Positions 22,409 to 36,230 are shown, numbered from the stretch's first letter. The stretch: 64,000 bases of DNA from Lunularia cruciata (GCA_948567375.1 OX419761.1:19346501-19410500), one strand, 5' to 3'. Notes: generated by a model not told the origin, from the letters alone. A program made the numbers and translations.

Positions 22409-22905
22409 TAATTCACCGTTATCTCAGTTGTCCCCGGAGGATATAGCCATGCGCACGTTGTAAGGGTATGGTTTTTGCCCTGCCATCCATCGTTCCTTCC
22501 CGGCAAGCTCAACCACACGTAAAGCAACAGTGTCGTGATCCAATGCAACCACTGTACATGGCAGCCAGATTAGCTTCTCCCCAGTTTCAAGCGGTGAACA
22601 CGAAACGTCATCGTGAACAATAGATGGATGGGAGAACGTCCAAATTCCTACTTGGATATAATTCACCATTGTCTCCTCAGTCGTTCCTGGAGAAAATAGA
22701 CCCGCACATGTCGTAAGGACAGTTTTTGCCTCGCCATCCATCGGTCCTCCCCAGAAAGGTCAACCACACGTGAAGCAACAGTGTCCTGCGATCCAATGCT
22801 TCCCCTGTACCTAAAAGCCAGATGAGCTTCTCCCCGGTTCTTGAAAATTATCAAGTGGTGAGCACGAAACGCCACCGTGAACAATAGATGGGACAACGTC
22901 CAAAG
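22409..22905. repeat. ~250-bp tandem duplication between the two genes
   Basis: A unit beginning taattcaccgttatctcag at about 22,409 is repeated beginning at about 22,659. Both copies contain gccatccatcg, caaccacacgt, gcaacagtgtc, gagcttctcccc and cgtgaacaatagatgg in the same order. Divergence with small indels shows the duplication is not recent. The ORFs in it are by-products. Confidence 0.85.
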
Positions 22906-24141
22906 TCACACCTTAACTTGTACTAGGACAATGTCGTGTGTCCACGCTGGTACTGACATAACGCAATTCTAGGATCGGAAGGTAGTCAACAGATGTTGAT
23001 GGTCGAGAAATTTCAGAATTAGTTCTGCTAAGCATAAAGAAAACGCTGGAGCTTTGGCAGTGTGAAAAGATAAAACAAGCAGGGCCTTCGCCATCCATCC
23101 ACTGAAGTTATGCACTCTCTCAACTCATATAACATGGTGCAATGTAATGTAGGGACAACAGATGAACTCCGTGGAAGAAGACAGCACTTTCCCATTCGAC
23201 TGCACCCGAAAGATACATGAAAGTGATACTTGCATGCACTTTAGAGTGTAGTAGCTCACTCATCTGACACTGTAGTAGCACGCCATCATGTCACTCATTC
23301 ATGTGGGTGAATGCAGTACTCGGTATTCGTCAGTTTCTTCTGACGGTATCACATTGTTGGATGTTTACCTTCGTTTCTTGCAAAACTCAGGGTGAAAGTA
23401 ACGAGGGAAACAAAACTAAGGATGAAGGTTACGTGATTCAAGGGAACAAAACACCGATTGCAGTCCGTACAATGGGATCCCATGTGCAGCAGAAACACAG
23501 TCTTCGCTTGTAGACAGAGCCTTTCACGCCTGGATAAGTCACTGCCTTCGCTGATATTCGTTCCAAATACACCAGGCCCCTATTTCTGCTTTGTGGAGAA
23601 GGGACGACAGAAATCTATGATGATACTTTCAATTCGAAATTAGATATACCTTTCTTCTCCAGCAGATTTGTTTCCTGCGCCAACCATGCAACCACATTCC
23701 GAGGAGTGTCTAAATGGAGACTCCCCAGATAACTCTCTTAGCACTTCATCAATAACTATTCAACAATCATAGGCTGTAGAGTCTGAGATATAGATATCAT
23801 TATCTTCGTTCATCTGATGCACAGTTGACATAAAACGAATGGGCAATGTGCCTTTCTCTTCTTTGATTATAACCTAACATGTTCCATGTTGATCATCCAA
23901 AGATATGATGATAAAATGATGGTCTACATAGGCTCTTGACTTGAATACTGGAACAGTAACTACTTTGTAAGTTGGTAGGTTGGAGATGTGTCTTTAGTGA
24001 ATTTTCAAGTTAAAAGTGGCGTATTCTTTTATAAAATATTGCCCCTTATAATGTGCATGGAAGGATCCTAACTGGCAACAATTAGCCTAACCTCCATAAG
24101 GTGAACGCTGACAGAGAACGTGAGAAACTGAGTGCCAAGTC
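22906..24141. other. Spacer / kinase 3' flank
   Basis: AT-moderate sequence between the tandem duplication and the kinase stop codon. It should contain the 3' UTR of the minus-strand kinase gene. No other gene supported. Confidence 0.4.
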
Positions 24142-27100
24142 TTAGCCGATAGGATTACGTTGCTGGTTGATATCGATCCTCAGGGTGTTCTCTGGTCGGG
24201 AACTCTTCGGCCCCCTGCTGTATAGAGAAGGTAAATACGCTTTGTAGGCTGGTATGTATCTGGATACAAAATCAGCCACCTGGTATAGTGCAATGAAGAA
24301 AGTGTTAAATTAAAAATTGGTACCTAAATACCTGCTCTACTTCAGCACTTTCTTGCCTTCAATCAATTTGCTTTGGCTCCGCACAGGATAAACCACAATC
24401 GATCATCGGGATAGAAGCAAATTCCTGACCTTCCACCAAATTTTCTCAGCACAGCATGATAATAGTTGTAAACTAGCTGGATCATTCATAGATTCTTCGA
24501 ACAACGAAATACGATTTCACCTCTACAGCTGCTGCGTACAGGCAAGGAGGTGAAACTTGAACTTCAGGGCACAGGTACAAAAAATGTTGTGGAAGGGAAA
24601 AAGAATTCACCTCTTCATCTGTCATACCTCCCTCCCCTTTTTTTCTCATTTGAATCTCCGCCTGTCCATGTCAGCGTTAGAAGTATGAGAGTCTAGTTCG
24701 AATTTTATACAACGATCTGTGTATTCTCTCTCAAAGTTGTGTTGTTTCTAAGAAATGAGATCTTCTTAAAGCCTAGCGTTTCAATCTATTGCATCCATCT
24801 GAAAATGTTCAGTATGGTACTGAAGCAAGCCACTGCATCTGCAGACGTCGTCTTTCGTACAGCCCGGCCGCAAGTCACGTCCAAGAAAATGGACACTACT
24901 CACACTCTTAGTTTTCCTTGGGTTCAATCATGGATGCTTAGAAGATTAGAAACGCTACCTGCAAGCGCCAGTCATAGACCCAATTCACGTCTCCAACTTG
25001 AACAATTATCCAGGAATTGATGAATCTGTACCACGCATCGTCGTAGCTCTCAAGGATTTTGTTCACCAATCCTAACTGGTCATGACAAAGTTCAGTGTGG
25101 TTTGTACCCGTCAGCACATAAACAGCCATCCGCTAGCTTGGAAACTGATTCACTATCCTTGTAGCAACTTCAATCAGTCATTCACGGCAATCTACTAAAA
25201 AGGTCTTTCCATGCACATTACTTCCAAAAATCTGGAGATGCCATCTCTTCTTGCATCATCGGCCTTGATCATAGCCCGCTTTCTCTTGCCATAAACTCTT
25301 CTTAGTTCTCCTCGCCAGACACGCCACGAAAACAGAGTAGAGAGAAGAGAGGAAATTTTAAATTACCTGAGGATGAACAGCAGTAACAGCTTCTTCAGTT
25401 TCGGGTTCAAAACCAAGCATCCACCCCTCGAAAAGCACGAGCTGTGTGAAGCTTCCAAAACTCATTAGCTGGCAAAGTATCTTGGATGTAAAGAATAATC
25501 GCTCCACAAATCTATCCATGCATACTGACTAGCAACAAGTGGAGATCCTGACGTGGAATACCTTTATCCACGTCTATTTCTATACTCTGTATCATGTGAA
25601 GGCTACTAGAATTCTCTCACTGGCAAGTTCCAATTCGAAAATGATCATGAGCATATGAGATACCTGAAGAGGGCCTTTCACTTCCGACCACTTTGAAGGA
25701 TCTGCTCTATCTCCACGCCCGTTTCTAGCAGCCTTGACATCAATCAGAGTAGAATGAGTTGTCTTTGTTTGCCTCAGGTGGTGCCTCAGGCGGCAACTCA
25801 GACAGAAATATGAGATAGGAAATATGAGCGAGGAGTCAATACCTTGTTATACCGCGGAATCAAGGCTTGTGTACCTGAAACACATCACTTTGCAGGCTCA
25901 TCACCGTAAATATCGAGCCGAGTTTCATTTCAAGCAAAACCGTCTTGACATCCTACTCAGTATTTCTATCAACATACTTACAACATCATGGAGATGTGTA
26001 GATTCGTCACTAGGTCTAATAGAGTAAGATTCTTCGTTGTGCGTTTGACAAATAATTTCATATTCCTTATCTGGATTCAGTACTTCCCACACATTTTGTA
26101 TAATCCGCCTTTAAAAAGAAACGAAAGAAAGGGAACCACACCATCTGATGTAAGCTTGAGCAGAGACTCCAAGGTCTCCGTCCCTAGCTGCAGATCATGA
26201 CTCCCTGCATTACCCCGATACTGGCACATTCACAAAGAACTGTATTCTCAAACACCAACAATAAAAATCTTGATCAAGTGAAAAGTAGAAACGGAAGAGT
26301 TCAAATGACGTGGTATAAGACATCGGGTGGTGGAAATCTGTCAGAATTCCACCCCAACCTAACAAAACTGTCTGAAAAGAAACTGCGCTTCCTGGTGAAT
26401 TCAACAAGAAACTGCAGGTAATGTTCATCGGTTGGCATACCTCCACAAGTGCGTTGCCGGGATGTTTCGCGGCCAACTCATCCTGTATTTAGCAGGAAAC
26501 CCGTCAATAGAGCTCTAATTTAATGGCCAGGCTGAAATTCTCATCATCTTTGTTTTAACGCATTTTCTTGTGTCCAGAAACAGCTGAACAATTGCAGCTG
26601 TAATTCCGGGTGGCTGATGTTAATACATCAGCCACTCGGAACTACATCCTACATAAACTTCTGTGCGAGTGAGCCTCACCTGACCAGCAGCTGTTAAATA
26701 CATGTCATCGATAGATATTGCGGCAGCTGGACTGATGTACCCCACATCACGCCCCCAGTCGTCATTGGTACAATATCAACCGCAGATTGGAGTTAGACAA
26801 TAGAAGCTTTTCTTATTCATTCAAAACAACGATTGAATGGCAAAGCGTTAACTGAACTGCGTCCAGTGAGCAGCCTCCGGCACGTAACGTCGATACTATT
26901 AAGCATAAAATAGTATGTGACTCGAAGTAAACGGCGCATACCATTCGGTTGCATTAAAGAGGTAGTCCAATGACTCCACTATCGTCGTCTTGCCACAACC
27001 TTGAGGTGCACTAATCCCAACCTATAATTCAAACCATGTCTCATCTGTTACTTTCATGATAATTATCCAGTACGAGCAATCATCATCTTTGTACCTCTTC

Positions 27101-27763
27101 GTCAGCAAAAAGCGGACTTGTATATTCACAAGTGCCCTCGCTGTGCGACAAGAAAGGTCTTAAAAAGACAACGGAACTAAACCTTTGACACAATATTGCA
27201 AAGGTAGAAATCGAGTTTTTCACCACAAGCGGAGGAATGGCATCTCCTGAAGCAAAGCTGGATCGATGAGCGGTCAATTGGTCCCGGCACCAAAAATACA
27301 CAGGCAAGTAATATTGATAAATTCGAGCTTTCTCAGCCTCCGATAGTCCATCTTCATCAAATTTGAGATAATGCGATAGCTGCGTCCCCAGTTGATACCA
27401 ATCATCCAACCTCTCAGCAACTCTGTCCGGAGTTGCTCCGACTTTCTTTGCCAATTCACCGCTGCAGATAAAGTCCTGAAGATCAACCGGCGGAGAGGAG
27501 GCTTTGACCACCACATTCACTTTCTGACATCTCGCAACTCCAGCCAACTTCTTTCCAACACCAACCTTGCCAGTCCTCGATAGAGCTATACGCTTCTCAT
27601 TCCGCCTTTTGGCTTCTAATCTCACTCCGAAACAACTCCTCGCATCATATGTCCCCGCCAATTCGCAACATCTAAACAGACTCCCCTGTGGAGCCGATTG
27701 AAAACCAGACAGTTTTGCTGGTCGGGCCGATACGCAGCATTGAGCAGATATAACGGGCGCCAT
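24142..27763 (-). CDS. GLYK: D-glycerate 3-kinase, chloroplast precursor, 11 exons
   Basis: Last enzyme of the photorespiratory C2 cycle: ATP plus D-glycerate gives 3-phosphoglycerate, in the chloroplast stroma, returning carbon to the Calvin cycle. Exons on the minus strand: 27763-27224, 27021-26942, 26731-26680, 26482-26441, 26220-26142, 25874-25843, 25732-25664, 25441-25367, 25075-24959, 24661-24611, 24279-24142; all GT-AG, 1,275 bp, 424 aa plus stop (Arabidopsis enzyme 456). The first about 90 residues are Ser/Arg/Ala-rich and poor in acidic residues, a transit peptide. Then DLQDFICSGEL; DQLTAHRSSF; the P-loop SAPQGCGKTT (exon 2); ISIDDMYLT (exon 3); NAGSHDLQLG (exon 5); PRYNK joined across an intron to NGRGDRAD (exons 6-7); LFEGWMLGFEP (exon 8); WVYDWRLQ (exon 9); MTDEE (exon 10); and SRYIPAYKAYLPSLY, ending INQQRNPIG. 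The phases and family motifs agree throughout, so it looks intact and functional. It converges with the LysM gene. Confidence 0.97.
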
Positions 27764-28250
27764 AACCCAAGATATAAGGATATCTTCTTCGAGAAAACTT
27801 TGCCCCTCACTGTGCAGGAGAACTACTCGAGAAAGTGATCACAAATCCTTCGTTGTTCCAGATTCCACAGGTCCACCAGTTCATCGGAGCAACCACAACA
27901 ACAGTAAGTATAGGAGCATGAATCCCCGCGATTCGGTGAATCTGTATAAGAATTAGGGGCGATCCATTCACTGCACATTTTCAGCGTACTGGTCCACGCT
28001 TTGATTTTTTTACTTTCCAGATCGGAAGAGCCAAGTTTATTTCCACACACACACCATCCCTTTATCTCGTGGACTTCGCTGCTCTCGAGCTCTTCTCTTC
28101 CGTCGATCGATGTCTTTTGTTTTAACGACTGCAGTCGCGGGAAGCAACCCCAACTGCAGAGCCAATATAACGTGGTACAGTGGCTTTAGCCGAACACTTA
28201 CTTCGCCGTTAGGGATTGCAGTCGTCGAGTTCAGCCCATCTACCTCGTAC
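27764..28250 (-). promoter_or_regulatory. Upstream region of the glycerate kinase gene
   Basis: Sequence immediately 5' of the kinase ATG on the minus strand, higher in GC than the spacer beyond about 28,250. It must contain the 5' UTR and core promoter, but I cannot pick a TATA box or start site with confidence. ORFs at 27,823-28,189 are not supported as genes. Confidence 0.4.
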
Positions 28251-31200
28251 TATTGAAGTCATCGTTGCTTTTGACTCTGACCAACCCCATTAGCTGATTT
28301 TGCTATTTATCGGTTAATTCGCGATATATTAAAGGGAGTGCTCATCGGAAGATTACAAGGTTGAGGATTGTCTCATGAACTGCTGAGATCATTATCAATG
28401 ACATTTCAGTGGACTACAGTTTTAAATGAAAATGCAAGAAGCAATTCTGAAACCAAAAATATCAACTTTTAAGTAAGAATTTTAAGAGCAAAACGGTAGA
28501 GAATCTTACATAATCTATTTAATTTAAATCCCTCGGTTTGCATTTAGTCGATGGTGAACAGAAGTAGATTGTTGGCATATACTTAACACAGTTTTCCGTC
28601 TGTATATATCATGTGCATGGATACTTATAATATCTATAATATTTTGAATCTAATATAAATTCTAAACACCAAAATCATCACAACCTTGATTTAAGCTTCA
28701 AATAGTTTAAAGACATAGAAATGCTTTCAATTAGCTAATAAATAATGTAAGATTCAATTGGAGCTAAAAGTTCAAGATGGTAAAGAGTAATGTATTGGAT
28801 GTCATAAAATGGACCATAATAAACATGATTTCTAATTTAAAAAAATATAATAAGAATTCATCTCGTATTATGAAATCTTGAGCAGATCTTCAATTTTTGT
28901 TTCTAACTTCTTCTTTTATTTTTTGGTATGTAAGTCTATCCACTAAATAGGATAGTCACAACCTTGTTCACTATCTATCCAGATATAAATATAGGTTTTC
29001 TCTAAATTTGGATAATAGAGCCGTTAACTTTAGAATTTGTAGTGTATATTGTATAATAAAGAATTTGGATGACGCTTAATATCCTTGGCGAGGCGCTTTG
29101 AGTATTAAGGAGCCTTTGCAAATCTTGCTCTAGCTATACGATGAGGCTATTTGAAGCCAAATCCTTTTATAATTTAGGTCACTTGAATGACACTAAGTAG
29201 AGCTACTTTTTCTTATAGATTGATAATATATTCATAAATAATATTTAATGAGACCAGTATATGATATTTATACATGAATATTTCAACCAAAATCTAACTA
29301 AACCAAATTGATAAGATTATTTTCAAATATCATCTATACTATTTGACCATTAAGGAATTTGCTAATATTGTTGGGTAGTGTTACTTATTCAAAGTTCAAT
29401 TTTTGGAATTGTTATTGCTTATCCATTATCTTAATATTCATAAATAAATAAATTTAAATGATTAAAATTTAAATTAAAAGAAGATCATAGTAAATGAACA
29501 TTCAAATAAAATTTATATCCCAACTAGTAAAATAAGTGTTTATAAAATTTCAAGATTGTATCATTGTACAATAAATAGCAAAAGAAAACATATTGAGATG
29601 AAGATAAGCTTCAAAAATCAATTTTTTTAATTTTTTTCTTTATTTACAAATATTTCCTAAACTAATTGATAAGATATCTAGTAATAATTAATGTAAAATT
29701 TTATCAAATGATTAAATTTTATGGAATATAATTTTAAATTTACAGAAATAAGGAATATAAGTTATTATTTATTTACTGGAAATTGCACAAATTTTGGATT
29801 CTAGCCACAAACCAAAAAAATTTAAGGGCAATTTGATTTCAAAACTTCTTCCAATGCTAATTAGCATTCACTATGAAGTTGTAGTATTGTATCATTGCAT
29901 GATATAATTTTATTAGCTATTTTATAATACTAGGTATTAAATAATATAATTAAATTTAAATTTATGTATATATTGAGTGATATATTGAACTTATTCACTT
30001 CAATGTCTATTAACTCTAACTAAATTAAAGAACACACAAGAGAAATCATAAGTTATCTTAATTGACTAATCTCATAAAATATTGGCCCAAATAAAGAATT
30101 TCCACTCTTTCTTATATAGATAACTACGATCTCATGATACACTGTAGGATGCACAGATGATTCTTCATTCTGTTTATTCTTTCTTATACAAAAATCTTAA
30201 CATGTATACCTTGTAATTTCCTCTAGGCAAATATAGAATTGTAGTTATACATATCCACGTCCACATAGGTGTTAAAGATATTTTGAATTAAAAAAAGAAA
30301 AAGGTAAATATAAATAATGCTAAGCTTGTCTTTGACTAGAAATAATGATAAGCTACAATTAATTTTTTGTGTTAGAAGAAAGAATAGTAACGTATTGAGA
30401 ACTATTAAAGGAAACAAGTCTAACAAAGATATTTTATTTCCTCCTCAAATCACTTAGGTAGTTATCATATTTTTTAATATATACTCTTAGACTATAAGTT
30501 CATCAAAAATTATTCATAAGAAAAGCCTCACCATAAATAGAAATTTTTTCACACTGTGTTCCTATAAAGTTAGAAGTTCTTCCAAGATCAACAACCATAA
30601 CATTGGTATTCTTTAAAGCCTCACTCTTTATTTAATAAAACTTAGTTTTTTCTGTATAATCTCATTCTTCTACTCAATACTTACTATAAGCTCATTAAGG
30701 AATTGATACCTTTCTTCTCTTGAACTTCTTGTATACATTCATGAAAAATTGACACAATAAATACTTTGGTAACTTCTTTGCTTAATAAACATAAGCTGTC
30801 TCCAAATAATCTCATTCTCCTCACTCAACACTTACTATAAGCTCATTAAGAAATTGATGCTTTTCCTCTCTTGAAATTTTTTAATACATTCATCATAAAT
30901 GATGCAATAAATAATTTTGTAACTTGATAACATCCTTACTTCACCGAAATTACATCCGATAAAGGAATCCTAGGGCAATAGCCTTCACATGGAGTTTTGG
31001 CCTTATATATCTCCTTTGCATTCTTCAAAACACACTCAACAAGAATTAAAGTTTATAAAACACTCTAGAGTCATCAAAAGTGAGTTGCATATACCTACCT
31101 TGATCTTCCTCCATCCTCAAAGGTCCTCTAATTTAGTCAAGCTAGTATGATTTTGATATCTCCTATATACTATACAACTATAGTATAATAACAAATTTGA

Positions 31201-32257
31201 CTATACAACTTTCAAGGTGGGGATATTATTCTAAAATAAAATCCCCTAGAAAATTATATTGAGTATCCAAAAATTAGATTATAAAGCTTTTTCCTTATTA
31301 ACCTAACTAACTTACTTAGATATATGTTTATATTAGTTAATATTAGACTTAGTTAATGGTAAAGTAACTCAAAGCAACCAAAACATATATAAGATGTTAA
31401 TATGCACCTTGGGTTATTATATGACATTTGTTGTGTTATCTTCCTCCTGCTTTTGAGATTTTGTCATATCAAAATGGTTAAATCATATCAAAATGGTTAT
31501 ATCTTTGTTGTATAATATTTCTGTTGCAAAAATTATAGTCTTATATCAAGTATAAAGTGCTGCTACTCTTTTTGCTCTCTATAAAGCAAGTTCCACAATC
31601 ATTCTTGAAAAGTACCATCAGGTTGAAATTTGTTTATCCTATATATATAAATAATGCTTTGCAATAGTTTTCAATTGGAGTAATTTCTATTTTTTTAGTT
31701 CTATCCTTCACATTTATTGAGTTCTATATCTTACTCCTAGTTCTATTCTTTTATACAAACATCATAATTTGAGAATCTTCATTACCAAAATTTTCTCTTT
31801 CTCTTGTCTCTTTCTAATAAGACTTTCCTCTCAGTTGAGTTCCTTATTGGATAACAAGTCTATAATTTTTGTTTGAAGTTTGCTTTCTTTTTCTCCTTTC
31901 TTCTATTATCATTTTTTCTTATCTTCCAAGTTCTTTACTTTAGTTGCAAATTTGGAACCTTGGTTCTAACTTTATATTCAATGTTCTATGTTTTCTCTTT
32001 AAAATTTCACGTCTTTTGATTTAATCCTCTTTTAGTTTCCTAAATTGGAGCACAATTCAATAACCTTAGTTCTAAGCTTTCTTCCTTTTTTTCCTTTATT
32101 ATTTATTATTTAGTTTTATTTTTGGATTTTCATCTATTGAACATTGCAAATGAGGACAACCATATTGGAATTTTAAGTTCAATAGTAGTTTAGAATAACT
32201 TGTGTTGATCTTTCTTTGTGCTTACCATATATCTTGATTTATATTCTAGGTAATTTA
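28251..32257. other. AT-rich intergenic spacer
   Basis: About 4 kb of strongly AT-rich sequence with no ORF of note, no recognisable transposon ends and no RNA gene. A tandem duplication lies at 30,656-30,955. It separates the gene island from the retrotransposon nest. Confidence 0.5.
30656..30955. repeat. ~150-bp tandem duplication
   Basis: The segment ataatctcattcttctactc at about 30,656 recurs (ataatctcattctcctcact) at about 30,808, each followed by cttactataagctcattaag, ttgatac/gctttt and an aataaat segment. Moderately diverged. Confidence 0.75.
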
Positions 32258-32652
32258 CTTAAAGGAAAATACCAATAAGAAAAACAAGAGAATGGAAAAT
32301 TATATTACAATTCTCAAGTAAATGAAACTCTAAATGTCTAACATGAGCTTGGGCTTTTGTATTTATAGTGAAGCAATACAAGGCTCTTGAGAAGCTTCCA
32401 AGAAAACTTTCTTCCCAAAGTAGCCTTCTAACAAAGAAGTTTCCAAGGAAGCTTCCTTCTAGAAGCGGCCTACTTGGCATATAAGCTAAGCTAGCCATTA
32501 ACTTTGTATGCAAGTTACCTAATCTTTGAAAGGTACCTAGAAGCTTCCCACCAAGAAGTTTCCTAGATGCTTATTGAACATTTTTAGAATTCATAACAAT
32601 ATTTGGCTTATTTTACTAACTCATTAGCTTTTGCTAACTCTATATTATTATA
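32258..32652 (-). repeat. 3' LTR of chromovirus C/D
   Basis: Aligns with the LTRs of copies A and B through gagcttgggctt, tatttatag, gaagcttcc and attattata, followed directly by the polypurine complement tattccccc. The distal edge is degraded, so the start is approximate. Confidence 0.75.
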
Positions 32653-35512
32653 TATTCCCCCACCACTAGTTGGTGATGTTCTTGTTGTTTTAGAGTTGGA
32701 AAAATCTTGTATGGACATTTGAGCATTTGGGAGATGAAATAGAGGTTTGCATGCAGTGTAATGAACTGAATATCCTTTCCATAGGACCTTATATTGAATT
32801 TGTCTATGGTGGCCAACCATGTTGGATGTCTCTTCAAGCAAGAATATGGTCAACTTCATATTCTTCATGATTTTTAATAGGGATGGGAGGAGGAAGAGGT
32901 TGGGTATGAGTAGAAAGGAATATGGGTTAGAAACAAAGGATTTTAACTTCAAAACATGGAAGATAGGATAGATCTGCATATGATTAAGGAGTGCAAGTTT
33001 ATAAATGATTTGAGTGATATCAAATTGACCTATCTAAGTTGGAGCAAGTTTATGGACTTGGGAGAGAGAGAGAGGCTAGAAGAGAGCATGATCTTATCAC
33101 CTATTTGAAACATGAGATAACAACAATGTAGATCAACATATTACTTTTGCTAATTTTGAGCAATAAGAAAATAAGACTTAGCTTGGTGTAAGGATTTATA
33201 TAACATGGATAAGAAGGTGGAAGTATGAGGGACCTGAGATAGTGGTTGAGCAAGAAGAGAATATGGAACAATTGCATCTTGGCCATAATTGAGAAAGAAG
33301 GGAGAGAATCCAATACTCTCTTGCTTGGAATTGTTATAGGAAAATTTTGCAATTACAAGACAAGTATCTCAATTGGTGTGATGAACATTGAAAAAGGCAT
33401 GTAATATATTTCCCAAAGTGAGATTGGCTTGTTTGGCTTGAACATTAGTTTGAGGATGATAGGCAGTAGACAAGGAAACCTTAGTGCAAAGTAGCTTGAA
33501 GAGTGCTTGCAAAAATTTACAATTAATTTTTTTGAATCTAAAACAAGTGGATCTTGGAGAATCCGATACTCTCTTGCTTGGAACCGCTCTAGGTAAATTT
33601 GGCAACCACAAGACAAGTATCATAATTGGTGTGATGAATGTTGACAAAGGCACATATTATATCTTTGAAATTAAGTTTAGCTTGTTTGGTTTGCATATTA
33701 GTTTGAGGATGTTAGGCCATGGACAAAGCAACCTTAGTACCAAGTAGCTTGAAGAGTGCTTGCAAATTTATAAGTAAATTGAGGATCACAATAAGGGATG
33801 AGAACCTAAGGCATCCCATGGTTCTCAAAGACAATGTTGAAGTAGATTTGGGTCAATGTTGAAGCATCCACTATATTTAAGGTAGGCACCAAATGAATTT
33901 TCTTATTGAACATATCAACAAACATTGCAATTATGTATGGTCTTGGCTTGTCTTTGGCAAATATGTAATGAGATCTAAGCTCACATCTTCCCATTGTGTG
34001 GATGGGATGGGATGTGGTTGGAGTAGGCCGCCCGGTTTTTGGTTACTAGCTTTGTTGCATTGGCAACTCTCACAAGATTGGATAAGTTCTCAAACCTCAT
34101 GTGCTAAGTTTGGCAACCACCATTGAAATTTTAGGATAATCAAGGTCTTTTCTACCCCCATGTGACCAACAATTGGTAAGTCATGTACCTCTTGAAGTTG
34201 CACCACTCATAGATCTCACATAAATGGAATTTAGATTTGGTTCTTGCAAAATAAATGCCCATTTTTGGTTGAAAAGATATTGGACTCCTTGTCATGTGTT
34301 GCAAGATGAATTTGCACAAGATGAAGGAAGGGGTCTTGTTTTAAATCAGTCTTGAACTCTCTATGTACCTTTGTCAACATTGTGGTAGTTGTTATTATTA
34401 TAAGAGATTCAAGAAGAATATTCAAATCATGTTGTCGTGATAAGGCATCAAGAATAACATGGAACTTGCTAAGTTTTTCCTTAAGTTTGATATCAAAAAA
34501 TTGTTTTTTTTCCTCCTATTTATGATGCCAAATGTATATGTGCTTCAATGTAAGGTCTGGAACAAAGATGTAATTGGTTTGCATGATCATTTGTTTTCCC
34601 AAGAAGTAATGTCTCGATACCTTTGTGGCATATACCATTACCAATTAATCTCAATCCTTAGTAGAATAATTTTTTTCTATTGTGTTTAGTTTATAACACA
34701 CAAAGGCAATGAGATGTAATCCATCTAGAAATTCTTGTTGCAATACAACTCCAATGGCAAAGTAAGAGGTATCAAAATCAACCACACAAGATAGTTGAGA
34801 CTCATATGGTTGGAGGATGGGTCATGAAGACACCATATGCTTTAGTTTCTTGAATTATTCTTTGTGCTTGGTGGTCCACTAAAATCTTGCTATTTTTCCC
34901 AAGAGATCAGTCAACAATGCAACCATAAAAGCATAATAGTGGATGACCCATCAATAAAAACTCAATTCATTAAATCTCCTAATTTTTATGGCATCCTTAG
35001 GAGTATGCCAATTGGTAATAGCCTTGATTTTCTCCTCTTTTATCTTAATCTCATCTTCTAAAACCTTATGGCTTGAGGTAACTTTCTTTTGCCAAAAGGC
35101 ACACTTGAACTTCTTGCAATAAAACTTCCATTGTCATAGTTGTATCAAGACTTCTTGGACATGGTTCTTGTGTTTTGCTTCCATCTTATGGTAAATCAAA
35201 ATCTCATCCAAGAACACTATCACATATCAATCCAATAGCCCATGTAACACCCAATGCATTTGATCCATGAAGATTATGGAGCATTAGTGTGCACAAAAGG
35301 TAAAATTCCTTATTCAAAATGCCCATACCTTGTACAAAATGCAATCTTTTGCATATCTTCTCCATGAAATGGAACCTACCAATAGTTTCTTCAAAGATCC
35401 AACTTGGAAAATTATTATATTGAATATCACTTAGTTGATCTAACAAGTCATCAATTCAAGACAAGAGATATACATTCTTCATGGTTTGTTTATTGAGACC
35501 CTTATAGTCAAT
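32653..35512 (-). pseudogene. Integrase, RNase H and part of RT of chromovirus C/D
   Basis: Reads on the minus strand as chromodomain, integrase (a STAYHPQTN segment at about 33,450), RNase H and RT thumb/palm, in the same order as copy A, but with many frameshifts and stops. Contains an internal tandem duplication of part of the integrase gene (33,304-33,809). The largest open piece near 32,608-32,979 encodes the chromodomain. Confidence 0.8.
33304..33809. repeat. ~253-bp tandem duplication inside integrase remnant
   Basis: gagaatccaatactctcttg at 33,304 recurs as gagaatccgatactctcttg at 33,557. Both copies continue through ttggtgtgatgaa, agtttgaggatg and agcttgaagagtgcttgcaa. Copy A has this segment only once, so the duplication happened within this copy. 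Confidence 0.85.
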
Positions 35513-36230
35513 TGTAATACCAATAGCTAGACACATGATCTAGAGATGAAATTTGGTTTGGTAATATCTGGGAGGATGTCATACATGATGGACTAAGTAG
35601 ATCAAACAGAGGTATCACCAAAAGAGTAATTCCTCTAATAGGCTAGAAATCAAAACATGCTTGAAGACTTTATAATCAATAGCTAAACATATGATCAAGA
35701 GGTGAAACTTGGGGTGGTGACATCTAAAAGGATGTTACATATGATGGAGAACTTAGATCAGATAGAGGTATCACCAAAAGAGCACTTCTACTAATAGGGC
35801 AGAAGCCAAAAATAGCATGAAAACTTCAAAGCCATTTTCAAAGGCCTAAACGGATGAATTAGGCCTCAAAAATAGAAAGATTCCTTGCTCCTTGGGGAAA
35901 AAAGGCTTGCCTTCTCCCCCCATGAATTTTCTTGTTGAGGCTTTCTAATGGTACCTTACCCATGCAATTCTGAGCTTCCTACAAGAAGATTCCCTTTGGT
36001 CAAACCCATTTGACCAGCTAGATAGGACAAGGATTGACATGTCACCCATCCAAACAACTAATCCAAGGATGGAGCTCACTAATAGATTACCAATCCATGT
36101 ATTTGATCCAAGGGTGGAGCTTCCTTTGAGGGGATCCTCTTTGCTATATAATAAAGAGAAGGTGCTCCTTTAGTGCATCGAAGGATTGAGTGTGAAATCT
36201 GTGTTTTCTTTCTTGAAGAGTTCTATTACA
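35513..36230 (+). mobile_element. Solo LTR (family 3) inserted in chromovirus C RT
   Basis: 718 bp with ends TGTAATACC...TATTACA and exact target duplication TCAAT at 35,508-35,512 and 36,231-36,235. It interrupts the RT region just after the segment matching copy A at 43,850. It shares the internal two-copy repeat, the gaggcctaaacggatgaattaggcc-type segment and the tatataataaagagaaggtg TATA region with the solo LTR at 11,925-12,669. Confidence 0.94.

Noticed and set aside
22424-22896. Two similar minus-strand ORFs of 105 and 77 residues
   Set aside because: They resemble each other only because the 250-bp tandem duplication repeats the DNA; divergence includes frame-breaking indels.
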